Of a stretch of DNA of 64,000 nt, positions 17,071-24,674 are shown piece after piece. A program made the position numbers and the translations under genes. Location of the stretch: the NCBI RefSeq assembly GCF_000739875.1, contig NZ_BBJR01000022.1:62001-126000 (forward strand). Reading direction: 5' to 3'. The notes under the pieces were generated by a model. It was not told where the DNA came from, did no database searches, and saw only the letters and a list, made by a program, of their open reading frames with translations. The stretch is from Comamonas aquatica NBRC 14918. GTDB lineage: Bacteria; Pseudomonadota; Gammaproteobacteria; Burkholderiales; Burkholderiaceae_C. Position 1 is the stretch's first letter, and every line of letters starts with the position of its first letter.

Positions 17071-18360
17071 GTGTCCCGTCCTCTTCCGCTCCACAACGCT
17101 GCCCTGCAGCAGCCCGGCTTCCTGCCCTTTCTGACCGCCCGCATGCTGGGGGTGTTTGCCCAGCAGATGCAGGCCGTCGTCGTGGCCTGGCAGGTATATG
17201 ACATCACACGCGAGCCCATCTCCCTGGCCTACGTCGGGCTGGCCCAGTTCCTGCCCATGCTGCTGCTGCTGATCCCGGCCGGCGATCTGGCCGACCGCAT
17301 CAGCCGCAAGCACATGCTGGGCGCCAGCTGGGCTGTGGCAAGCGTCTGCGCCATGCTGCTGTTGTGGCTAAGCACCCTGGGTGCGCACGGGGTGGGCGGC
17401 ATCTACGCCGTACTGGTACTGTTTGGCTGCAGCCGCGCTTTCACCGGCCCCGCCATGCAAAGCCTGCTGCCGCAGATCGTGCCGCGCGAGCACCTGGCCC
17501 AGGCCCTGGCCACCAACAGCATGCTGATGCGCACCGCCGCCATTGCCGCCCCCGTGCTGGGCGGCGTGCTGTACGGCCTGGGCGGTGGCGTGCTGACCTA
17601 TGCCGTCTGCGCTCTGGCCCTGGCCACCGGGGTGCTGCTGCTGTGGCGGGTGCCTGTGCGCTACGCCGCGCCGCGCCAGGCGCTGGAGGGCTCGATGTGG
17701 CAACGCGCCACGGATGGTTTCCACTTCATCCGCAGCCGCCCCATCGTGCTGGGCACCATCTCGCTGGACCTGTTCGCCGTGCTGCTGGGTGGGGTGATCG
17801 CCCTGCTGCCCGTCTACGCCAAGGAGGTGCTGCACACCGGCCCCGAAGGCCTGGGCCTGCTGCGCTCGTCCATGGCCGGCGGCGAGATCCTGATGGGTCT
17901 GTGGCTCAGCAACCGCCCCATCCAGCGCCATGTGGGCAAGGTGATGTTTGCCGCCGTGGCCGTGTTCGGGCTGGCAAACCTGGCGTTTGCGCTGTCGCAC
18001 TGGTTTTGGCTGTCCATGGCCATGCTGGCCGTGGCCGGGGCGGCCGACATGGTCAGCGTCTACATCCGCTCGGCCCTGGTGCAGTTCTCGACGCCGGACA
18101 CCATGCGCGGGCGTGTGAACGCGGTCAACATGCTGTTCATCAGCTCCAGCAACGAGCTGGGGGAATTCCGCGCCGGCTCCATGGCGGCCGCGCTGGGCGC
18201 CGTACCGGCGGCGATTGTGGGCAGCCTGTGCACCCTGGGCGTGGTGGCGGCGTGGATGCAGCGCTTCCCCAGCCTGCGCCAGGTGGACCGACTGGAAGAT
18301 GCCGCCCCGCCGCCCAGCCCGCCCGCCGCCGTGACCACCACCCCAACTGCCCAGCCCTGA
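17071..18360 (+). CDS. MFS exporter (EntS/DUF894-like)
   Basis: 429 residues with 10-12 membrane helices. GDLADRISRKHML is the signature loop between helices 2 and 3 of the major facilitator superfamily. Residues around FGCSRAFTGPAMQSLLPQIV match the EntS-type branch of efflux carriers. The substrate is unknown. The frame runs back into xth; the start is taken at the GTG of SRPLPLHNAALQQPG (17071), directly before the conserved N-terminus. A lipoprotein gene follows two bases later, so the two form an operon. Confidence 0.87.
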   Translation: MSRPLPLHNAALQQPGFLPFLTARMLGVFAQQMQAVVVAWQVYDITREPISLAYVGLAQFLPMLLLLIPAGDLADRISRKHMLGASWAVASVCAMLLLWLSTLGAHGVGGIYAVLVLFGCSRAFTGPAMQSLLPQIVPREHLAQALATNSMLMRTAAIAAPVLGGVLYGLGGGVLTYAVCALALATGVLLLWRVPVRYAAPRQALEGSMWQRATDGFHFIRSRPIVLGTISLDLFAVLLGGVIALLPVYAKEVLHTGPEGLGLLRSSMAGGEILMGLWLSNRPIQRHVGKVMFAAVAVFGLANLAFALSHWFWLSMAMLAVAGAADMVSVYIRSALVQFSTPDTMRGRVNAVNMLFISSSNELGEFRAGSMAAALGAVPAAIVGSLCTLGVVAAWMQRFPSLRQVDRLEDAAPPPSPPAAVTTTPTAQP

Positions 18361-18362
18361 CC

Positions 18363-18863
18363 ATGTCCCCTGTCTACCGCTGGCTGGCCTGGAGCGCCTG
18401 CAGCCTAGGCCTGCTGGCCTGCAGTGATTTCCAGGAACGCCTGGGCGGCTACCCCACCACCAACACGGTGCTACACCTGGACAGCGCCAGCTCCAACCAG
18501 ATCGCCGATGCCCTGAACCAGCTGTCGCGCATTGCCGTGCTCGGCGACGACTGGGAGTTTCTGGACCCGCAGGACCCCTGCACCATGCAGGTCATCGACC
18601 AGCGCGCCAGCCACAACCTGGTGCTCAACCTGCGCGGCGCGCGCTTTGCCCTGCACCGCGATGCGGGCAGCGGCGACTACTACGCCACGCTGCAGCACGG
18701 CGACACCCTGGTGCGCGGGCCAGACCAGCAGCCGCTGCGCCTGTTCGAGACCAGCAGCTACCAGCACGTGTTCTTTGCCGAAGGCTATCTGCAGGCGCTG
18801 GCGCAGAAATGCGCGCTCAGCCTGGCGGCCGCGGCTCCAGCCGATCCGGCACAAAAACCATAG
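18363..18863 (+). CDS. Small lipoprotein, unknown function
   Basis: 166 residues. The signal peptide ends in the lipobox GLLAC (cysteine at residue 20). The mature part (NTVLHLDSASSNQIADALNQ, LRGARFALHRDAGSG) is not a family I recognise. It lies two bases after the MFS exporter. The last codons AQKP and the TAG stop are formed by the left arm of repeat R5, so the C-terminus may have been set by that element. Confidence 0.75.
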   Translation: MSPVYRWLAWSACSLGLLACSDFQERLGGYPTTNTVLHLDSASSNQIADALNQLSRIAVLGDDWEFLDPQDPCTMQVIDQRASHNLVLNLRGARFALHRDAGSGDYYATLQHGDTLVRGPDQQPLRLFETSSYQHVFFAEGYLQALAQKCALSLAAAAPADPAQKP

Positions 18864-18903
18864 CTGTCAGCGCAATCCAGAAGCGCGCTACAGCGGTTTT
18901 TGA
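18852..18903. repeat. Terminal-inverted-repeat element R5, short class
   Basis: The left end is ACAAAAACCATAGCTGTCAG; the reverse complement of the right end is TCAAAAACCGCTGTAGCGCG. It lies between converging genes and has A and T runs flanking the stem, so it looks like a bidirectional terminator. It supplies the lipoprotein stop codon. Confidence 0.75.
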
Positions 18904-18909
18904 GACCAT

Positions 18910-19818
18910 TCAACCCGCAGTGGCAGCCACGCCTTGCGGGCGGCGCACCTGCAGCCCGCCCTCCAGCGCCAGCAGCAGCACGCCGGCACCGATCAGGGCG
19001 TACATCGACTCCTGCCCGGGCTGGATGCGCTCGCCCATCAGCAGGGCGGCCACCACCAGCAGCAGCGGCTCCACATACGACAGCAGGCCGAACAGGCCCA
19101 GCGGCAGCAGGCGACTGGCCGCCATGTACAAGGCCAGCGCCACGGCGCTGAGCACGCCCAGCAACGGCACCAGCAGGTGCAGCGCCGGCTCGCCCTGGAT
19201 GGCACTCCAGCCGCTAATACCCTGCGGCAGCACGCGCAGCGCCAGCCACAGGCACACGGGGGTCAGCAGCAGCACGTCCAGCCAGTGCCCGGCCAGGGTG
19301 TTGGTGTGCAGCTTGCGGCGCAGCACGAAATAGCCCGGATACCCCAGCACCACCACCCAGGTCGGCCAGGCCAGGCCACCAACGCGCAGCAGCTCCCAGG
19401 CCATGCCGCAGGCGGCCAGCACCGTGGCAGCCAGTTGCAGGCGGCTCAGCCGCTCGCCAAACACCAGGCGCCCGGCCAGCACCATGGCCAGCGGCAGCAG
19501 GAAGTAGCCCAGCGACACCGACAGCGCATGGCCGTGCAGCGGGGCCCACATGAACAGCCACAGCTGCACCCCCGCCAGTGCCGACGACAGCAGCAGCAAC
19601 AGGCCCAGTGTCCACTGCGCGCGCACGCGCCGCGCAATCGCCAGCACCCCGCCCAGCTGGCCGCTGTACAGCAGCCACGCGGTGGTGAACGGCAGGGCCA
19701 TCAGCATGCGCCAGCCAAAGATCTGCTCGCCATCCAGCGGCTGCAGCGCAGGCACCAGGTAGTAAATTCCGCCAAAAATGCACGAGGCCACGATCGAAGC
19801 CAACACACCCTGCACCAT
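18910..19818 (-). CDS. rarD: EamA-family permease, RarD type
   Basis: 302 residues with ten hydrophobic segments in two EamA repeats. RarD landmarks are SCIFGGIYYLVPALQPLDGEQ cut by QIFGWRMLMALPF, and the late YMAASRLLPLGLFGLLSYVE. The start MVQGVLASIV is chosen because AGGGGC lies about 5 bases upstream; the frame is open further up. RarD members are inner-membrane exporters of poorly known substrates. It converges on the lipoprotein with repeat R5 in between, and faces away from truC. Confidence 0.88.
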   Translation of the reverse strand: MVQGVLASIVASCIFGGIYYLVPALQPLDGEQIFGWRMLMALPFTTAWLLYSGQLGGVLAIARRVRAQWTLGLLLLLSSALAGVQLWLFMWAPLHGHALSVSLGYFLLPLAMVLAGRLVFGERLSRLQLAATVLAACGMAWELLRVGGLAWPTWVVVLGYPGYFVLRRKLHTNTLAGHWLDVLLLTPVCLWLALRVLPQGISGWSAIQGEPALHLLVPLLGVLSAVALALYMAASRLLPLGLFGLLSYVEPLLLVVAALLMGERIQPGQESMYALIGAGVLLLALEGGLQVRRPQGVAATAG

Positions 19819-19990
19819 CTGCGCCCCTGCCCTTGTTCTGAAAATGTTCCGGCGCCCGGCCCCTGTGGCATGCACCAAACTGGTGATTCTCGGCCAAATC
19901 ACCGCGCCCCGCCCTCGTATTCGCCCAAACCCGCACACGCCAGGCACGCCGCCACTACACTGGCCCGCTTTGCGCTTTCGACCGCCCCGC

Positions 19991-20806
19991 ATGACCGAAC
20001 CGACCCTGCCCCGCCCCTGCTACACCCACCCGCTGGAGACCCTCTGGCAGGACGAGGACATGGTCGTGGTCTACAAGCCCGCCGGCTGGCTGGTGCACCG
20101 CACGGCGCTGGCGCGCCATGAAACGCGCTTTGTGCTGCAAAGCCTGCGCGACCAGATCGGCCAGCATGTCTGGCCCGTGCACCGCCTGGACCAGGGCACC
20201 TGCGGCGTGCTGGTGTTTGCGCTGAAACAGGAAGCCTGCCGCCGGCTGGCCGCCGCCTTCATGGACCACACGGCGCGCAAGCACTACCTGGCGCTGGCGC
20301 GCGGCTGGTGCCCCGAGCTGGTCGAGGTGGACTACGCCCTCAAGCCCGACGATGCCCCAGAAGACGCCCCTGCGCAGGCCGCACAGACCACCTTGCGCGG
20401 CCTGGCCACGCTGGACTGGCCCGAGGCCTACGACCCGCGCCACCCCAGCACGCGCATCTCCCTGGTCGAAGCCCTGCCCAAGACGGGCCGGCGCCACCAG
20501 ATCCGCCGCCACCTGAAGCACGAATCCCACCCCATCATCGGCGACGCCACGCACGGCAAGGGCGCGCTGAACCGCTGGTGGGCCGCCCGCATCGGCCTGC
20601 AGCGCCTGTGGCTGCACGCGCACGCGCTGGAGCTGCCCCACCCGCGCACCGGTGCCCCCCTGCGCTTTTGTGCCGACTGGCGCCAGCTGGGCCATCTGCC
20701 CGAAGTGCAGCAATGGCAACAGCTGCTGGCCCAGCCCGGCTGGCAGGCCACGGCCAACGGCCTGCCGGACAGCTGTGGCCTGGTGCTGCCCCTGCGCACT
20801 GATTAA
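19991..20806 (+). CDS. truC: tRNA pseudouridine(65) synthase, TruC/RluA family
   Basis: 271 residues. The catalytic aspartate is D67 in HRLDQGTCGVLVF, preceded by VVYKPAGWLVHR. GRRHQIRRHLKHE is the family's RNA-binding motif. Length and the absence of an S4 domain fit TruC, which modifies position 65 of tRNAs; other RluA-type targets cannot be excluded. The start MTEPTLPRPCY has no clear ribosome site. The stop TAA is the first part of repeat R6. Confidence 0.88.
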   Translation: MTEPTLPRPCYTHPLETLWQDEDMVVVYKPAGWLVHRTALARHETRFVLQSLRDQIGQHVWPVHRLDQGTCGVLVFALKQEACRRLAAAFMDHTARKHYLALARGWCPELVEVDYALKPDDAPEDAPAQAAQTTLRGLATLDWPEAYDPRHPSTRISLVEALPKTGRRHQIRRHLKHESHPIIGDATHGKGALNRWWAARIGLQRLWLHAHALELPHPRTGAPLRFCADWRQLGHLPEVQQWQQLLAQPGWQATANGLPDSCGLVLPLRTD

Positions 20807-20897
20807 ACAAGAGCAGTCTGCGCACAAAAACAAAGGACTTCAGATGGATAACCATCTGAAGTCCTTGTTTGGCGTGCGCCAGCAGCTCCTATTTTAG
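20803..20897. repeat. Terminal-inverted-repeat element R6, long class with perfect inner hairpin
   Basis: The left end is TTAAACAAGAGCAGTCTGCG; the reverse complement of the right end is GCTAAAATAGGAGCTGCTGG. Inside is a nearly perfect hairpin, GGACTTCAGATGG/CCATCTGAAGTCC with a 4-base loop (20834-20863). It is located between converging genes and includes the truC stop codon. The inner hairpin recurs in R9. Confidence 0.85.
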
Positions 20898-21055
20898 CCA
20901 AGCCGCAGCGCTACTGCGCCCTGCACACTCAGCACCGGGCCAAGGCGCCACCGGCGGCCGACCAGGGGCGTGCAGCGATCCAGCAAGGCACGCCAGTCCG
21001 GCCCCAGGCCCTGCACGCAGGGCCGCGTGGCCGGCGCCAGCCCGCGGTGCCGTGC

Positions 21056-22054
21056 TCACTTCTTGGGCTTGATCCACTTGCCGTCTTCGTCAAACTCCAG
21101 CAGCGGCGCGGGCACCAGCGGGTAGCTGGCGTCCGGGTCGGCCTTGAGCTCGGCCGACAGCAGGTCCAGCAGGCGCGTGTTGTCCATCTTGAAGCCGCAG
21201 GCCTGGGCATGGCCGCCGCCGCCAAAGCTTTCGGCCAGCGGGATGCAGTTGAAGTCCGAGCGCGAACGCAGGCCCACCTTCACGCCCTTGGGGCCGGCGT
21301 GCCACATCAGCGCGAAGCTGCCGCTTTGCTTGGCCAGCAGGTCGCCCACCTGGCTGTGGAAGACGCCGGGGCTGTTGACCATCAGACCCTGGAAGCCGTT
21401 GAACACCAGCACCTGCGCGCCCGAGGCGATCTCGGCGCACAGGCTCTGGAACTTCTCGTCCATGGCGCCCCCGCGCGCCATGAAGGCCGCCTCCATCTCG
21501 GGCGTGAAGGCGGCAATCTCGGCCCAGCGGGCAAAGCTGCGCTCTTCCATGTCCAGCGCCGCCAGGAAAGGCGCGCTCTCGGCGAACTCCCACTTCCAGA
21601 TGTCGCGGTCCTCGATGTAGCGGATCAGGCCAGGCACGGGCTTGTCGGGGTGGAAGAACTCCCAGGCCAGGCGCGCGCCGGACTTGTTCATGTCGAAGTG
21701 CACCACCCCGCAGCGGCACTGGTAGCCGGTCAGCTTCTCGGCCGCGCTCTTGTGGTGGTCCAGCACCACCAGCTTGCTGACCTTGGCCTCAATCTGCGCC
21801 ATCAGCGCAGGTTCGAACGCGAAGTCCACCACGTACACGGCGCGCCCGTCCAGGTCGCCCAGGTCCTCGGCGGTCTGTATCTCACCATGGTCCAGGCCGC
21901 GGAATTCGGCCTGGTCCCCGTAGTACAGCCAGGCCGCCAGGGCCGCGCCATAGCCGTCCGGGCAGCGGCGGCCGTGGTAGAGGATCAGGGGGCGCACGTC
22001 ATCTTGCAGCGAAGGACGCACCAGCAGTTGTAGGGGGAGGATGGTATTTTTCAT
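21056..22054 (-). CDS. DHH/DHHA1-family phosphoesterase
   Basis: 332 residues. The N-terminal DHH domain shows GRRCPDGYGAALAAW, VYVVDFAF and LVVLDHHKS (metal ligands). The C-terminal DHHA1 domain has GGGGHAQACGFKM. Such proteins degrade short oligonucleotides, cyclic dinucleotides or polyphosphate; this single-chain form resembles NrnB-type oligoribonucleases. The start MKNTILPLQ was chosen as the only methionine near the domain start. It converges on truC with R6 between them. Confidence 0.88.
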   Translation of the reverse strand: MKNTILPLQLLVRPSLQDDVRPLILYHGRRCPDGYGAALAAWLYYGDQAEFRGLDHGEIQTAEDLGDLDGRAVYVVDFAFEPALMAQIEAKVSKLVVLDHHKSAAEKLTGYQCRCGVVHFDMNKSGARLAWEFFHPDKPVPGLIRYIEDRDIWKWEFAESAPFLAALDMEERSFARWAEIAAFTPEMEAAFMARGGAMDEKFQSLCAEIASGAQVLVFNGFQGLMVNSPGVFHSQVGDLLAKQSGSFALMWHAGPKGVKVGLRSRSDFNCIPLAESFGGGGHAQACGFKMDNTRLLDLLSAELKADPDASYPLVPAPLLEFDEDGKWIKPKK

Positions 22055-22440
22055 GTGTGTCCGATTGTCGCCGCAGCGCGCGGCCGGCGCACAGCCCGGC
22101 CCCAGATGCACCGCCACCGTGCACTGGCCTCGGCCGGTGTCCCCCCGGCCGGCAGCCTGGCGCAACAGCTCAGTACATACCCTGAGCGGTATTGACAGGC
22201 CGTGATCAATGCAAGTTTGGAATGATTCAATTTCGCCAATTCATGCCTGAAAGCGCGGCATTTTGTGCACAAAACCCTTTGCCATCAACCACTTGAACAT
22301 TCCACAGCGTCAACAAAGCACCGACAAGCCATGGTTGATTACATTCCAGGTCCGCAGACAGCCTGCGGGCGACCCCACATAATGCTTGCATCACTGTTTC
22401 AGTGACTGGCTTTGAGCCCCAACGCCAGCCACCAAGTCTG
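22055..22440. other. Intergenic regulatory region
   Basis: 386 bases between divergent genes, lower in GC in its second half. I see no gene. It contains a perfect 14-bp palindrome at 22261-22274, a TTGACA at 22192-22197 without a convincing -10 partner, and a CATAAT at 22377-22382 that could be the -10 of the amidohydrolase promoter (no good -35 at the right distance). Confidence 0.45.
22261..22274. promoter_or_regulatory. Perfect palindrome, candidate operator
   Basis: TTTTGTGCACAAAA is a perfect 14-bp palindrome in the spacer between the DHH gene and the amidohydrolase, about 170 bases before the latter's start. Its size and symmetry fit a dimeric regulator; the protein is unknown. Confidence 0.4.
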
Positions 22441-23631
22441 ATGAACAACGTCAACGACATCGCCCCCTATCTGGGACAACTGCTCAGCTTCCGCCACGAT
22501 CTGCACGCGAACCCTGAGCTGCGCTACGAAGAGCACCGCACGGCCGACAAGGTTGCGGCCTTCCTCCAGGCGCTGGGCCTGCCCGTGCACCGCGGCCTGG
22601 GCCAGACTGGCGTGGTCGCCAGCATCTACGGCCACGGCCGCTCCAAGGACAACCCCGGCCGCACCATCGGCATCCGCGCCGACATGGACGCCCTGCCCGT
22701 GACCGAAGCCACGGGCGCCGCCCACGCCAGCTGCGTGCCCGGCAAGATGCACGCCTGCGGCCACGACGGCCACACCACCATGCTGCTGGGCGCCGCCACC
22801 CTGATGGCCAAGAACCCCGCCTTCGACGGCACCGTGCACCTGATCTTCCAGCCCGCCGAAGAAGGTGGCGCCGGGGCCAAGGCGATGATGGACGACGGCC
22901 TGTTCCAGCAATTCCCCTGCGATGCCGTGTTCGCCCTGCACAACTGGCCCTCGCTGCCCCAGGGTCAGATGGCCGTGCGTGTCGGCCCCATCATGGCCTC
23001 GACCATGCGCTTTGAAATCCGCGTGCGCGGCAAGGGCGGCCACGCGGCAATGCCCCACAAGACGCTGGACCCCATCCCTGTCGCCTGCGCCATCGTCAGC
23101 CAGCTGCAGACCCTGGTGTCGCGCGGCGTCGACCCGCTGGACAGCGCCGTCCTGACCATCGGCAAGATCGAGTCGGGCACCGTGGAGAACATCATCCCGG
23201 ACGAGGCCGCCATCTACGGCACCGTGCGTGCCTTGAGCCAGTCCACCCAGGACTACATGACCGCAGGCCTGCAGCGCATCGCCCACCATGTGGCCGCGGC
23301 CCACCAGTGCGAGGCCACCTACATCCACAAGCCCGGCTACCCCAACACCACCAACACCGCCAACGAGGCCCGCTTCATGGCCGAGGTGATGCAGGAGATG
23401 GTCGGCACCGACAACACCTTCCCCGACATCGCCCCCGCGATGACGGCCGAGGACTTCGGCTTCATGCTGGAGCAAGTGCCCGGCGCCTATGGCTGGATCG
23501 GCAACGGCCCGAACGGCCAGCCCGGCGTCGGCCTGCACAACCCGGGCTACGACTTCAACGACGACAACATCGAGCTGGGCGCCCGCTTCTGGGACCAGCT
23601 GGCACGCCGCTGGTTCGCGCAGCCGCGCTGA
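22441..23631 (+). CDS. M20-family amidohydrolase (hippurate-hydrolase type)
   Basis: 396 residues of the M20D family of metal-dependent amidases. Metal ligands are visible in MHACGHDGHTT, in the PAEEGGAGAK segment with the catalytic glutamate, and in a late histidine (GLHNPGYDFND). The dimerisation insert starts at GKGGHAAMPH. Enzymes of this group cleave hippurate, N-acyl amino acids or related amides. The start at MNNVNDIAPY was chosen over an upstream GTG because it fits the domain. A terminator follows, so the next gene is not clearly co-transcribed. Confidence 0.9.
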   Translation: MNNVNDIAPYLGQLLSFRHDLHANPELRYEEHRTADKVAAFLQALGLPVHRGLGQTGVVASIYGHGRSKDNPGRTIGIRADMDALPVTEATGAAHASCVPGKMHACGHDGHTTMLLGAATLMAKNPAFDGTVHLIFQPAEEGGAGAKAMMDDGLFQQFPCDAVFALHNWPSLPQGQMAVRVGPIMASTMRFEIRVRGKGGHAAMPHKTLDPIPVACAIVSQLQTLVSRGVDPLDSAVLTIGKIESGTVENIIPDEAAIYGTVRALSQSTQDYMTAGLQRIAHHVAAAHQCEATYIHKPGYPNTTNTANEARFMAEVMQEMVGTDNTFPDIAPAMTAEDFGFMLEQVPGAYGWIGNGPNGQPGVGLHNPGYDFNDDNIELGARFWDQLARRWFAQPR

Positions 23632-23645
23632 GCGCCCCACCACCC

Positions 23646-23668
23646 ACCGCGCCCTGGCGCGGTTTTTT
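23646..23668 (+). terminator. Intrinsic terminator after the amidohydrolase
   Basis: ACCGCGC pairs with GCGCGGT around a short loop, followed by six T. It ends 16 bases before the next gene's start. Confidence 0.85.
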
Positions 23669-23684
23669 ATGGGGAAAGCCCACG

Positions 23685-24674
23685 ATGCCCACGAGCCACG
23701 ACCTCCCCCTCACCCGCCGCCAGCTGCTGCTGGCCGGCGCCAGCCTGGCAGCCCTGCCGGCCGGCACCGCCATGGCCGCAGCGTGGCCCACCCAGCCCCT
23801 GCGGCTGATCGTGCCCTACCAGGCCGGCGGGGTGAACGATGTGGTGGCGCGCCTGTTCGGCGAGCGCCTGGCCAGAACCCTGGGCCAGCCCGTGGTGGTG
23901 GACAACAAGCCCGGGGCCGGTGCCACCATCGGCATGGCCGAGCTGGCCAAGGCCCACGACCAGCACACGCTGGCGTTTGGCGCCATCAGCCCGCTGACGC
24001 TCAACCCCTACCTGATGAAGGTGGCCTACGACCCGCTGACCGACATCCTGCCGGTGGCCAGCGTGATATACGCACCGGTCTACGTGATGGCCACCCGCGC
24101 CCTGCAGGCCCAGCGCTTCGAGGAGGTGCTGCGCCAGGCCAAGACCGCCCAGGGCGTCAGCGTGGCCACCTCGGGCTACGGCACGCTGGGCCACATCATG
24201 GTGGAGCAATTGATCCGCGCCACGGGTGGCCGCTTCGTGCACGTGCCGTACAAGGGCGGCAGCCAGCTCATCACCGACGCGGCCGGGGCACAGTTCGACC
24301 TGCTGCTGGCCAACCCCTTCGGCCCCATCAATGCCCTGATCGCCCAGGGCAAGCTGCGCGTGCTGGCCACCACAGGGCCGCAACGGGCCACCAGTTTTCC
24401 GCAGCTGCCCACGCTGGGCGAACTGGGCTGGGACAAGGCCAACCTCACCTCGCTGTTCGGCTTCTACGCCCCCAAGGGCACCGAGGCGGCGGTGGTGGCA
24501 CGCCTGAATGCCGCCTTCAACCAGCTGCTGCGCAGCCAGGACATGCGCCAGCGCCTGCTGCAACTGGACAACGTGCCCCTGCCGCTGTCGGCCGAGGCCT
24601 TCGGCACCCTGATCCGCAAGGACTATGCGCTCAACGGCGTGGTGATCGAGCAGGCCGGCATCCAGGCGCAGTGA
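23685..24674 (+). CDS. Tripartite tricarboxylate transporter-type substrate-binding protein (Bug/TctC)
   Basis: 329 residues. The N-terminus has a twin-arginine-like signal (LTRRQLLLAGASLAALPAG, cleavage near AMA). The mature part is the Bug family: PLRLIVPYQAGGVNDVVAR, DNKPGAGATIGM and VHVPYKGGSQ. Bug proteins bind carboxylates in the periplasm. No TctA or TctB membrane partner is in the window, which is usual for the large orphan Bug sets of this bacterial family. GGGGAAAG lies 6 bases before the ATG. Its stop abuts the stop of the convergent next gene. Confidence 0.88.
   Translation: MPTSHDLPLTRRQLLLAGASLAALPAGTAMAAAWPTQPLRLIVPYQAGGVNDVVARLFGERLARTLGQPVVVDNKPGAGATIGMAELAKAHDQHTLAFGAISPLTLNPYLMKVAYDPLTDILPVASVIYAPVYVMATRALQAQRFEEVLRQAKTAQGVSVATSGYGTLGHIMVEQLIRATGGRFVHVPYKGGSQLITDAAGAQFDLLLANPFGPINALIAQGKLRVLATTGPQRATSFPQLPTLGELGWDKANLTSLFGFYAPKGTEAAVVARLNAAFNQLLRSQDMRQRLLQLDNVPLPLSAEAFGTLIRKDYALNGVVIEQAGIQAQ

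Noticed and set aside
22051-22460. Short minus-strand ORFs (73-77 codons) in the DHH/amidohydrolase spacer
   Set aside because: They overlap each other and a regulatory-looking region, lack ribosome sites and have no recognisable features.
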